This document shows positions 18,387-25,934 of a stretch of DNA of 50,970 nucleotides, piece by piece. Each line of letters starts with the position of its first letter. The stretch's first letter is position 1. Origin of the DNA: CAYRLW01 sp964425215 (GTDB taxonomy: Bacteria; Spirochaetota; Spirochaetia; Treponematales; Breznakiellaceae); assembly GCA_964425215.1 (NCBI GenBank), contig CAYRLW010000021.1, forward strand, positions 1 through 50,970. Reading direction: 5' to 3'. The position numbers and the translations under genes were made by a program. The notes under the pieces were generated by a model. The model did not search any database. It was not told the origin of the DNA and saw only the letters and a list, made by a program, of their open reading frames with translations.

Positions 18387-18450
18387 ACTATCCTCCGGGA
18401 TATTGAAATAGGGACCCCAGCGCAAGATCAAAATCTTTCAAAGTCCCCGA

Positions 18451-18502
18451 TGGCTGAATAGTATGTTTTTTTAGTAAGAATTACCGTAACCTATGTTACG
18501 GT
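18451..18502 (-). promoter_or_regulatory. HcpR-like operator and -10 box of hcp
   Basis: A 20-base palindrome ACCGTAACCTATGTTACGGT (18483-18502) contains GTAAC-N4-GTTAC, the motif recalled for HcpR, a CRP/FNR-family regulator of nitrosative stress in anaerobes. A -10 TACTAT (complement of 18458-18463) puts the start site at 18451, so the palindrome centre is at -41.5, the class II activator position. No good -35 is present, as expected for activator dependence. The palindrome could also serve as the weak terminator of the hydrolase gene. Confidence 0.65.
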
Positions 18503-18503
18503 T

Positions 18504-19376
18504 TTAAAATCTTTTTCGGATCGCCGCCCTGGCCAAGGTTCCCGAAGGCCCTTCGTCCCGCAAAAGATGATGTCGTCCACCTTTTATCGGTACGATTTCC
18601 GCCCCCGGCAAATGTTTCCTTAAAAAATTAAGGTTATACTCCCCGTCCACTACCGTATCGGCGGTACCCTGAAGAATTAAAAAACGGCCTGGTATGGAAG
18701 GCCACTGTTGAAGCTTTTCAACGTACGCTTCCAGGGCGTCGAACCACGCTATGGGAACCCTATTCAAATACAAGGGGTCCTGTAAAAGAAGGTGATAAAA
18801 GGTTTCCTTTTTAGGAAGACCAGCGTTCCTGCGGGGAAGGGTGTTCAAAGCGTTACGGAACATTTTTTTTGCCACCATGGTGGGTTTCCACAAAAACGTT
18901 CGTACCAAGGGAGCTTCAAAAATCGACCATTCAAAGGGATTTCCATAGGCCACCATGTACAGCATGGCCACCGCACAACCGGTAGAATGGGCTAAAATTC
19001 TCCATGGCTTGGGCCACCGCTGGAATTCAAGAACCGTCTTAAACGCCCTCGTATAATCGTCAAAATCGGGTATATTCGCCCGCTCCCCCGTGGAAAGGCC
19101 GTGTCCCGGCAGGTCCATACCGCAAACCCGCCATCCCCCTTTTACGGCTTCCATAATAAAGGGCAGACGGAGCGCCGTGTGCTCCAGGTAACCGTGTAAT
19201 ATAAAAAGGGTCCCCTCCGCCTCGGTTGGATTTTCTTTTTCAAATCGATGAACCGCCACAGCCCCCAGATCCTGGACCGGGATCATTTCCATGTCCCAGG
19301 TTCCCAGCGCGTCATTCCACCCGTAAAAATGTCGAAATTTTTCGTTTTTCGGATTCCAGTTTTCCACGTTATTCAT
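18504..19376 (-). CDS. Alpha/beta hydrolase (lysophospholipase/monoacylglycerol lipase-like)
   Basis: Serine hydrolase of 290 residues when started at 19376 (MNNVENWNPK); a longer frame to 19421 lacks support. Motifs are the oxyanion region LFILHGYLEHTALRLPFI, MDLPGHGLSTG, the nucleophile elbow ILAHSTGCA (Ser in HST), acid in LQGTADTVVDGEYN and the His in IKGGRHHLLRDE. The pattern matches the Hydrolase_4 family (PldB/monoglyceride lipase type), though the first glycine of GxSxG is Ala. No Shine-Dalgarno site is seen; the ATG follows TATATT by 7 bases, so this could be a further weak leaderless case. Substrate is unknown. Confidence 0.83.
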   Translation of the reverse strand: MNNVENWNPKNEKFRHFYGWNDALGTWDMEMIPVQDLGAVAVHRFEKENPTEAEGTLFILHGYLEHTALRLPFIMEAVKGGWRVCGMDLPGHGLSTGERANIPDFDDYTRAFKTVLEFQRWPKPWRILAHSTGCAVAMLYMVAYGNPFEWSIFEAPLVRTFLWKPTMVAKKMFRNALNTLPRRNAGLPKKETFYHLLLQDPLYLNRVPIAWFDALEAYVEKLQQWPSIPGRFLILQGTADTVVDGEYNLNFLRKHLPGAEIVPIKGGRHHLLRDEGPSGTLARAAIRKRF

Positions 19377-19496
19377 AGGTATAAATATACCCACGAATCC
19401 ATGATAAATTAAAAAAATCATTCTCTTTTACCCTTTACTGTTTTTATGGGGGAGCCTATACTACAGTGAATAGTATGGGGAGCCGTACCGCGTCGC

Positions 19497-19526
19497 TTGA
19501 CACAACCGGTACATAAAGGCTATAGT
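19497..19526 (+). promoter_or_regulatory. Strong promoter of tRNA-Ala
   Basis: -35 TTGACA (19497-19502), 18-base spacer, -10 TATAGT (19521-19526); predicted start near 19533, seven bases before the mature tRNA. Confidence 0.75.
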
Positions 19527-19539
19527 CCAGTCAACCTCT

Positions 19540-19613
19540 GGGGGTGTAGCTCAGTTGGCTAGAGCGTTTGAATGGCATTCAAAAGGTCAGGGGTTCAATT
19601 CCCCTCACCTCCA
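19540..19613 (+). tRNA. tRNA-Ala (anticodon GGC)
   Basis: A 74-base cloverleaf: acceptor GGGGGTG pairs with CACCTCC (one G-U), D arm GCTC..GAGC, anticodon stem TTTGA/TCAAA with loop ATGGCAT (anticodon GGC at 19574-19576, reading GCC/GCU), T arm AGGGG-TTCAATT-CCCCT, discriminator A73. CCA is not encoded. No terminator follows; the next gene starts 23 bases later. Confidence 0.96.
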
Positions 19614-19636
19614 GATTATTTCTTCAGAACCTTTTA

Positions 19637-21286
19637 ATGGATCAAAATAATATGTTTCAAGGCGATTTGGATCCAGAAATCGCCGAGTTGCTTGGCGATA
19701 TTGGAACGTCAAAGCCCCCAGCCCAGTCAAAAAATCAACCGGATTATAGTTCCCTTTTTGGGGAAGAGGAAATTGAAGTCCTTGACGCTCCCGACGTGGA
19801 TTTGACGGAGGGAAGTTTTCCCACCATCACCAAGAGCCTAGAAGAAAAGGGTCATTCTTTTTTCGAGGATCCAGATTATTATAAAAAAACCCTGTCCTCG
19901 GAAGGCGAACAGGCCCAACGTCTCCACGGAATTATTCAAAAATACGTTAACACGAAGGACCCCAAGGACCGGGGCGTATACAGGCAACAGCTAGTCACCG
20001 CCTATTGGGATTTTTTACTGGGTATCGCCCGAAAATCCCCGGGTAAACTTCCGGAACCTAAAAAGTTTCTTCTTCGTTTTGGCATGTTGCACCCCACCTT
20101 CTTAAGCCCCGAGGACAGAAACCTCTTTAGCCGGATTGTGGTGGAAAACACCCTCTCTCAGCCTATTTATTATTTGGACGAATGGTTTAAAGCGGTCGGT
20201 ACGGGGGTGATAAAAAACTCAACCACCGACGAAGTCCGGGTCGCGAAAAACAACGAGCAGGTTCGGATTCAGCAACTTTTAGATAAGGCCGTCGGCAAAC
20301 GGGATGGTTCTAGAAATTTATTAAAGGCTAAAAACGACGAACGATCGTCTTTGGAATCGGACTTGTTGGATCGTGTTCAAGCCCTATCCCAACACACGCC
20401 CATGACAGATTTTCCGGACCTTTTTTCGGTGTATACGGAGGATCAGCGGAGAATTTTTTCGGATATACAGGAAATTTTAAAAAATTTAGTCCGTGTGGAC
20501 CGGGAATTGGATTCCTTTTTAAGGGACTTTTCTCAAGCCGAGGCGGACGTTCAGACTCTACGGGAAAAGGTTCAGGAAAGCGGCGGTGGAGCGGCGGTGG
20601 ATATTCGGGCCATCGATACGGAATTTGAAACGGTCCGTCAAATGGCAAAATTAACCATCGGTCGTCAAGGAAACCATTATCCCCTTTTAAGCAGAGAATA
20701 CTTCCGCTCCGGTCCCAACGAAATTGGCACTCGGGAAAATGTTATCTCCCAATTCGCCTGGGTAGAAAGCATCGATCCAGAGGCCTTTTGCCGCTCCTAT
20801 AAGAACAAGCTAAACCGAATCGTTCCCTACGTCATCCTCCTGCCGACCTATGGGGATTTAGGAATTTGCTGGGAGCCCTTCGATCGCTTTAACCGGGCAA
20901 CCAGTCGGGGTCGTATAGCCATACCTATGTACCCAAAAAGCCTTTCTATAGCCATCCTTTCCGCCATTGCGGATCTCCGCTGGCAGGTGGCAAAAGAAAA
21001 AGCTTCCTATTATTGGATGGAAGAAGGCCTTACGGGAAACTACTATCAATGGTTCGTGGCAAAAAAATTAAAAGGGGACGTAAAGGAATACTTTATCCAA
21101 GACTATATCCTCTGGATTACCAAAGAAAGCGACGCGGTTCAACGGATGGAAAAAGAGGTCCGGTCTATTTTCTGGCGTTACGTACCCTTCTCCAAGGAGA
21201 TAAAGGAAAAACTTAAAACGAGGAGCTACGTTTACCAGGATCTGTACCAGCGGGACGTGAACCGCTCCCTGTCCGATGGGTATTAA
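19637..21286 (+). CDS. Conserved hypothetical protein downstream of tRNA-Ala
   Basis: A 549-residue protein with no recognised domain. The N-terminus is acidic and looks disordered (about 1-60), the region about 200-340 is highly charged with heptad-like segments suggesting coiled coil (QQLLDKAVGKRDGSRNLLKA, REKVQESGGG), and the C-terminal 200 residues are more globular, with aromatic-rich blocks such as ASYYWMEEGLTGNYYQWFVA. No signal peptide or membrane segment, so it should be cytoplasmic. The start at 19637 is the first ATG after the tRNA; the frame opens inside the tRNA, which cannot be coding. There is no Shine-Dalgarno site, and it probably shares the tRNA transcript. It ends in a 4-base TTAA overlap with the convergent gene. 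Confidence 0.75.
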   Translation: MDQNNMFQGDLDPEIAELLGDIGTSKPPAQSKNQPDYSSLFGEEEIEVLDAPDVDLTEGSFPTITKSLEEKGHSFFEDPDYYKKTLSSEGEQAQRLHGIIQKYVNTKDPKDRGVYRQQLVTAYWDFLLGIARKSPGKLPEPKKFLLRFGMLHPTFLSPEDRNLFSRIVVENTLSQPIYYLDEWFKAVGTGVIKNSTTDEVRVAKNNEQVRIQQLLDKAVGKRDGSRNLLKAKNDERSSLESDLLDRVQALSQHTPMTDFPDLFSVYTEDQRRIFSDIQEILKNLVRVDRELDSFLRDFSQAEADVQTLREKVQESGGGAAVDIRAIDTEFETVRQMAKLTIGRQGNHYPLLSREYFRSGPNEIGTRENVISQFAWVESIDPEAFCRSYKNKLNRIVPYVILLPTYGDLGICWEPFDRFNRATSRGRIAIPMYPKSLSIAILSAIADLRWQVAKEKASYYWMEEGLTGNYYQWFVAKKLKGDVKEYFIQDYILWITKESDAVQRMEKEVRSIFWRYVPFSKEIKEKLKTRSYVYQDLYQRDVNRSLSDGY

Positions 21287-21570
21287 TCCTTTTTTATCGG
21301 CCGCCGGGGTTTAAACAAGGGGTCAAAGGTATCTTCCATATTTATCCGTTTCATAATAGCTTTAAGGACAATCCGGTAAACCACAAATCCGATAACGATA
21401 GACCCGATAAAAACCACCGGTAATCCCCACACGGCGACTTGTTGGGGAAGAGCAGGAGCCAAAAATCGGCCGTACAGGACCAGTAATACGATAAAACTGA
21501 CGACCGTTACGATAATGTTAAAAATTGACGCTCCAATTATAAATAGCCAGGTATTTGTTTTTTTACTCAC
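21283..21570 (-). CDS. Small two-helix membrane protein after lspA
   Basis: A 95-residue protein with two hydrophobic segments (about 8-34 and 46-66) and a basic C-terminal tail (KPRRPIKKD). The start overlaps the lspA stop (ATGA), so it is translationally coupled and last in the six-gene operon. No family recognised. The position suggests a role in the envelope, perhaps assisting lipoprotein processing; that is a guess from context. Confidence 0.75.
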   Translation of the reverse strand: MSKKTNTWLFIIGASIFNIIVTVVSFIVLLVLYGRFLAPALPQQVAVWGLPVVFIGSIVIGFVVYRIVLKAIMKRINMEDTFDPLFKPRRPIKKD

Positions 21571-22085
21571 ATCGATGCTCCTCTTTTTCGCGTTTTAGGA
21601 AACGCGACACTTAAAAACAGTAGAATTCCGCAGATCACCACGCTAGAATCGGCGATATTAAAGGTCGGCCATCGGGAAAAACCCAAAAACCCGTAAAAAT
21701 TGACGCTGATAAAATCCACCACACCCTGGGGTCGAACTATACGATCGATAAGATTACCCAGCCCGCCTCCGATAATTCCCGCCACGGACCACCGCTGAAG
21801 GATCGTCAGCTCGTCGGTTTTTAGATAATACCAGATTAAAAGACCCAGGACCACCAGGGGAACCACCACAAAAAGAAGAGCCTTGAGCCCCGTTGGAAGT
21901 CCATCTCCCAAACTAAAGGCTATCGCCCGGTTACGAACATGGATTATCCATAAAAAATCGTTACCAAACACATCCTTTATAAATACGTTATCCCCGGGCC
22001 AGCGGGTACTGATATAAATTTTGGTAATTTGGTCCACAAAAATAATACCAAGGGTTAATAAAAACGGACGAATTTTTTCCTTCAT
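21567..22085 (-). CDS. lspA: Lipoprotein signal peptidase (signal peptidase II)
   Basis: Inner-membrane aspartyl protease that removes signal peptides from prolipoproteins after diacylglyceryl transfer. The start at 22085 (MKEKIRPFLL) is chosen for GGAAGG upstream and gives 172 residues, the usual size; a longer frame to 22196 overlaps the previous gene. Four hydrophobic segments are visible. Conserved blocks are VDQITK, NRAIAFS, GGGLGNLIDRI and VVDFI, then FNIADSSVVICG; the two catalytic Asp lie in the last two blocks. It follows the Nif3-like gene by 26 bases. Spirochaetes are rich in lipoproteins, so this is a housekeeping function. Confidence 0.93.
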   Translation of the reverse strand: MKEKIRPFLLTLGIIFVDQITKIYISTRWPGDNVFIKDVFGNDFLWIIHVRNRAIAFSLGDGLPTGLKALLFVVVPLVVLGLLIWYYLKTDELTILQRWSVAGIIGGGLGNLIDRIVRPQGVVDFISVNFYGFLGFSRWPTFNIADSSVVICGILLFLSVAFPKTRKRGASM

Positions 22086-22111
22086 TATTCCTTCCCTGAG
22101 GGGTGCGTTAT

Positions 22112-22873
22112 TTACAGTCCCGTCGGGACATCGATAAATTCTACTTCCATATCTGTTTCGGCGGCCAGCCGTTCCATCACCCTTCGGACACCCCAAACTT
22201 CGGTGGAATAATGGCCACCGGCTATCATATTCAATTTTCCCTCTAACGCGTAGTGGTACACACTATGGGACGCTTCGCCGGTTATATACAAATCGATACC
22301 CTCTTCAATCGCCTCCAGGGATTCAAAGGCCGCTCCGCCGGACACGATAGCGCAGGTACGGCTTTCTTTTTTTCCAAAGGGATGGACCGCCAGAGGAGCG
22401 CGGTTCATAAAACTTATTTTTTTAACCACCTCTTCCACCCTCATGGGTTCGCTTAAATAGCCCTTTACTCCGATTTTTCTGCCGTGGTAGATCCCAAAGG
22501 GTTCCAAATCCATCAGACCGACCAAATCGGCCAAAACCCGGTTGTTGCCCACCTCTAAATTGGCGTCCAAGGGCAAATGAACCCCGTACAGGGCCACATT
22601 GTGCTCTAAAAGGACACGGATCCGCTCCCTCAGGGCTCCGGAAATCCGGGAAGGTTTACCCCAAAAAAGGCCATGGTGGACGAACAGCATCCCCGCGCCC
22701 CTTTGGACCGCCGCCGTAATGGTCTCCAGACAGGCGTCCACGGCAAAAACAATTTTTCGAACCTCCGACCCATCATTATCCACCTGAATCCCATTGAGGG
22801 AATCATCCACCGAAGCGAAGCCCTCGATATCTAACAATTTCTTAAAATAGGTGTCCAATTCTTTTGTCGTCAT
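22112..22873 (-). CDS. Nif3/YbgI-family dinuclear metal protein
   Basis: A 253-residue member of the NIF3 family (also named GTP cyclohydrolase I type 2 homologues), whose members form toroidal hexamers with a dinuclear metal site; their cellular role is not settled. Metal-binding motifs are MLFVHHGLFW, GVHLPLDAN and the C-terminal IAGGHYSTEVWG, where His and Glu complete the site. Length matches the short family form without the inserted PII-like domain. The start ATG overlaps the upstream gene's stop by 4 bases (ATGA). Confidence 0.9.
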   Translation of the reverse strand: MTTKELDTYFKKLLDIEGFASVDDSLNGIQVDNDGSEVRKIVFAVDACLETITAAVQRGAGMLFVHHGLFWGKPSRISGALRERIRVLLEHNVALYGVHLPLDANLEVGNNRVLADLVGLMDLEPFGIYHGRKIGVKGYLSEPMRVEEVVKKISFMNRAPLAVHPFGKKESRTCAIVSGGAAFESLEAIEEGIDLYITGEASHSVYHYALEGKLNMIAGGHYSTEVWGVRRVMERLAAETDMEVEFIDVPTGL

Positions 22874-24186
22874 AGGCCTAGTATACCCTCCGCTTTTACC
22901 GTATTCCAGGGACCAAAGCTTTCTAAGGAAGCCTGTTCCGTTACCCGATCTCTGGTAATCCTATTATTATTGGAAATAAACAGGTACGCAAAATTGGTTA
23001 TCAGTTGAGAGGCCTGCTGAACGTACCATTCACCCCGTAAAACCCGTTTTCCCTCGCCGGGGAAGAGCGCGGTTAACAGGGGATACTCGGTGCTTATATC
23101 GGAGTAATCAAAGTACCCCGCCCCGGAAATCGTAACCAAGGATGTGGGCACCTGACCGTTTCTAAAGACCCGCAGAACCGGCGCGTAACGACTGTCCCGA
23201 TACACCGGATTTTTCGATCGATCCGAAAGGAGAAATAGCACCGGAAATTGGGGATCCGGGGGAGTCCCCAACTCCGCCAGGGACCCATCCACCGCCACGA
23301 TTCCTCGAATGGCACTCCCCTTGGGGACCCGTAGAGCCCCTCCCATTCCCCCGCTTCCATACCCCACCAGGATACTATTCTCCCCATCGGCCCTTTTTAA
23401 AAGGGGGTCCCGATTTTCCGCTGGGCCAGTAAAAAGTAAAAATATCCGTTGAATAGCCGTGGCCCGTTCTTCTTCAATTTGTTTTCCATACTCGGCGGAA
23501 AGGGGAATCGAGTTGCCCAAAAAGTTAAAAAGCGCCGCTTTACCAAGGTTTACTAGTCCTGGATATATCCTCTTCCCCGAAGCCGTTACGGCGGGAATAT
23601 CGACCCCCGGCTCGGAAAAGGTAACCACATAAAAGCCCCTGGATTCTAGGGCAAGGCAGAGGGAATCCACCGCTGAGACGGAACCCGTTACCGGAGGAAC
23701 CACGAACACCACGGGTAAAAGAGGATCTTCTCCAGAGCCTGTAGCCGACGGAATGAAAAGGTGCAGAACAAGGGAAAGCTTTCCCGAGTTGTCCTTTACT
23801 TCCAACACCTGGGATTTCGCGATAAGCCCCGGATTTTCGACGTGGGGAACGTAGAAAACCGCCACAAAAATCGAAAAAAGCACCAGGACGGTTCCCACCA
23901 GAGGGCCTGCCAGCGAAACCTCCCCGTAATCGTCCGTTCTCAACCGAAGCAGGGTGGAAATTACCTTAGGAATATAGAGAAGTGTCAGCCCCAGGGACAA
24001 CAGCAGAAGGGGGATACATTCGGGACGGAAACCGTACACGCTAAAAAGACCAAGGGTTATAAGAAAAGCCACGGTTGGAAGAAGAAAAAGCCCCCGGATT
24101 CCCTCAAAGCTTTTAAAAAGGGGGCGCAATACGGAAAGCAACAGTAAAATTCCAACCAACGATTCCAGAAGCAACAGATCCCGCAC
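22870..24186 (-). CDS. Membrane-anchored alpha/beta-hydrolase-like protein of unknown function
   Basis: A 438-residue protein with four predicted transmembrane helices in the first 120 residues, followed by a large extracytoplasmic domain with an alpha/beta-hydrolase look: VVFVVPPVTGSVSAVDSL, a nucleophile-elbow-like VGYGSGGMGGAL, then FPVLFLLSDRS and a late region with no clear catalytic His. The nucleophile motif G-Y-G-S-G-G fits GxSxG if Ser is central. The start is GTG at 24186 with AAGGA four bases upstream of the spacer; it lies 19 bases after the MCP gene and overlaps the Nif3-like gene by 4 bases. Activity on lipids or cell-wall material is possible but unproven. Confidence 0.72.
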   Translation of the reverse strand: MRDLLLLESLVGILLLLSVLRPLFKSFEGIRGLFLLPTVAFLITLGLFSVYGFRPECIPLLLLSLGLTLLYIPKVISTLLRLRTDDYGEVSLAGPLVGTVLVLFSIFVAVFYVPHVENPGLIAKSQVLEVKDNSGKLSLVLHLFIPSATGSGEDPLLPVVFVVPPVTGSVSAVDSLCLALESRGFYVVTFSEPGVDIPAVTASGKRIYPGLVNLGKAALFNFLGNSIPLSAEYGKQIEEERATAIQRIFLLFTGPAENRDPLLKRADGENSILVGYGSGGMGGALRVPKGSAIRGIVAVDGSLAELGTPPDPQFPVLFLLSDRSKNPVYRDSRYAPVLRVFRNGQVPTSLVTISGAGYFDYSDISTEYPLLTALFPGEGKRVLRGEWYVQQASQLITNFAYLFISNNNRITRDRVTEQASLESFGPWNTVKAEGILGL

Positions 24187-24205
24187 GGTTAATCCTTATG
24201 GAACG

Positions 24206-25072
24206 TTACCGGTTCCCTTCCTGTTCCAAAATAGAATCCAAGTTGCCGTAGGTTTTAAGAAGGGCTCCAAAAACGACCCGAGTGTCCTTGAGGGACGTGG
24301 AAATATCTTCCAGGGATTTTAAGCCGTCGGTTAACGCGATGGTTTCTTCTCGAATAGACCCGGAAATTTGGTTTAAAAAGGCCCCCGCATCGTCCACCGA
24401 TTTGGCGTTATCCTGAAAACTCGCCATAATCGCCTGGAAGGATTCCCTAAAGGTTCCCAACATGGTGGTAAAACCGCCCAGCTCGGCGGTAATTTCTCCC
24501 ACCACGGATTGAAAGTCCTCTATGGTAGTTTCTATCGTTTTCGCGAAATCCCCCGTTTGACCCGCCAGGGTTCGGACCTCGTTCGCGATTATCCTAAACC
24601 CCTTTCCCACGGTGCCCGCGCGGGCGGCCTCTATGGAAGCGTTGATGGCTAATATATTGGTCCGATCGGACACATCCTGGATTGCGCCGGTTACCGATGC
24701 GATGCTCCGGGCTTTTTCCGCCAGGTCGTTAAACAGGGTAGAGATACGGCCCGCCCCTTCCACGGCCTTATTAATTTCGGAAACCCGTTTCGTTATCCCC
24801 TCTCCGGTCTGGGAATTTTTTGAAAGGATACCATCCATCATGGTATCAATCCGATCCGCGTTTCCCGAGGTGGTTTGACTGGTAGCCCGAATTTCCTCAA
24901 AAGCCGCGACGATGGCGTTTAAATTGGAACCGATTTTCTCCAAATTGTACCCAATAATATCCAGGGATTTTATCGTAACCGTGTTCAGTACAACGCTCTT
25001 ATTGTACCCCTTTACGAATAACTGAATCGCCCGGGCTTCATTCTCAAAAACATCCGTTTCTTGTGGGGCCAT
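24206..25072 (-). CDS. Soluble methyl-accepting chemotaxis-like protein
   Basis: A 288-residue cytoplasmic chemoreceptor with no transmembrane segment. It is almost entirely MCP signalling domain; the tip hairpin reads DRTNILAINASIEAARAG followed by GKGFRIIANEVRTLA, the CheA/CheW contact region. A short N-terminal extension of about 30 residues (MAPQETDVFENEARAIQLFV) is the only place for a sensory partner to dock. It begins 9 bases after the ODP-like gene, with a modest AGGAAC ribosome site. In T. denticola an ODP protein pairs with a soluble MCP to sense oxygen and iron (established work on that species); the same pairing is likely here. Confidence 0.85.
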   Translation of the reverse strand: MAPQETDVFENEARAIQLFVKGYNKSVVLNTVTIKSLDIIGYNLEKIGSNLNAIVAAFEEIRATSQTTSGNADRIDTMMDGILSKNSQTGEGITKRVSEINKAVEGAGRISTLFNDLAEKARSIASVTGAIQDVSDRTNILAINASIEAARAGTVGKGFRIIANEVRTLAGQTGDFAKTIETTIEDFQSVVGEITAELGGFTTMLGTFRESFQAIMASFQDNAKSVDDAGAFLNQISGSIREETIALTDGLKSLEDISTSLKDTRVVFGALLKTYGNLDSILEQEGNR

Positions 25073-25081
25073 GGATCGTTC

Positions 25082-25858
25082 CTATTGCCTGTAAATGGTA
25101 TCGATCGAATCGATTCCGCAAGACAGTTTGCCGAACCAATCTAAAAACTTCTTTACCGCCGCTCCTCGGTATATTCCTCCGTGCTGGGCGGCGATCAATT
25201 CGGGGCCCAAGGTCGATGCGGTTCGGGACCACAGGGAAGTTACCCGGTTAGCGGCCATATACCGGCGGTGGAACGGTTCGGTATAGGGAAGAACCGCGTC
25301 AAAATCGTCGATAAAAAGCTGTTCTTTGCCGGTCGGAAAAATTGAGGCACCGATATCCCCGGAAAATAGAATTTTGGACCGATCGTCAAAGGCGGAAAAA
25401 TTTCCCGTGGAGTGTAAAAAATGGGCGGGAATAAATCGAAGGGTAGCTCCGCTGGCCAATTTTAAAGCGGGACCATAGTCCTCTATACCGATGACCCGGG
25501 ATTGATCCACAATTCCAAAATGGGGCAGGAACCGAAGCCATAGGGAACTAACGAAGATTTTCGCGGTGGTAACCCCCAACCAGAGGGCGATCCCGGAGGA
25601 TACATCCGGATCCTGGTGGGAAAAAAAGATCGAGTCGATGCGATCCAAGGAGATATACCGGCTGGCGATGGCCACGACCCGGGCAAAAAGGTGGATTCCG
25701 CCCGGATCGAGCAATACGCCCCGTCCCCGGTCTATAATCAAATACTGGTTCGTTTGAACAACCCCGGACGCGTTTTCCGGGTCCGCTCCCAGCCAAACGA
25801 ACTGATGATCCTGATCCGAATAGAGAACGCGACCGTTAATATCCTCAGCGGGAATCAT
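25082..25858 (-). CDS. ODP-type di-iron metallo-beta-lactamase-fold oxygen sensor
   Basis: A 258-residue protein with the di-iron beta-lactamase fold of flavodiiron proteins but no flavodoxin domain, the architecture of ODP oxygen-binding sensors. Candidate iron ligands are H81, D83 and D85 (SHQDPD), H149 (FLHSTGN), D168 (FSGDIGA) and H226 (AAQHGG), all present; the usual HxExDH loop is HxDxDV here. Without a flavin domain it should bind rather than turn over oxygen efficiently. The start at 25858 has GGGAGG six bases upstream; a TTG two codons earlier is less likely. It is first in a minus-strand operon with the soluble MCP next, suggesting ODP signals to it. Confidence 0.85.
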   Translation of the reverse strand: MIPAEDINGRVLYSDQDHQFVWLGADPENASGVVQTNQYLIIDRGRGVLLDPGGIHLFARVVAIASRYISLDRIDSIFFSHQDPDVSSGIALWLGVTTAKIFVSSLWLRFLPHFGIVDQSRVIGIEDYGPALKLASGATLRFIPAHFLHSTGNFSAFDDRSKILFSGDIGASIFPTGKEQLFIDDFDAVLPYTEPFHRRYMAANRVTSLWSRTASTLGPELIAAQHGGIYRGAAVKKFLDWFGKLSCGIDSIDTIYRQ

Positions 25859-25879
25859 ACACAACCTCCCTTACAACCC

Positions 25880-25908
25880 TTGACGGGATATGTTCTTCAT
25901 CGGATAGT
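25880..25908 (+). promoter_or_regulatory. Promoter of the Lon-like protease gene
   Basis: -35 TTGACG (25880-25885), 17-base spacer, -10 GATAGT (25903-25908), predicted start near 25915, followed by GAGGAGG before the GTG start at 25935. The region is shared with the divergent ODP gene. Confidence 0.55.
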
Positions 25909-25934
25909 TTAAAACCTATAGAGGAGGCCTATCC

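Noticed and set aside
19568..19636. Upstream extension of the unknown protein gene into the tRNA
   Set aside because: The frame overlaps the anticodon arm of tRNA-Ala. The first start codon outside the tRNA is at 19637.
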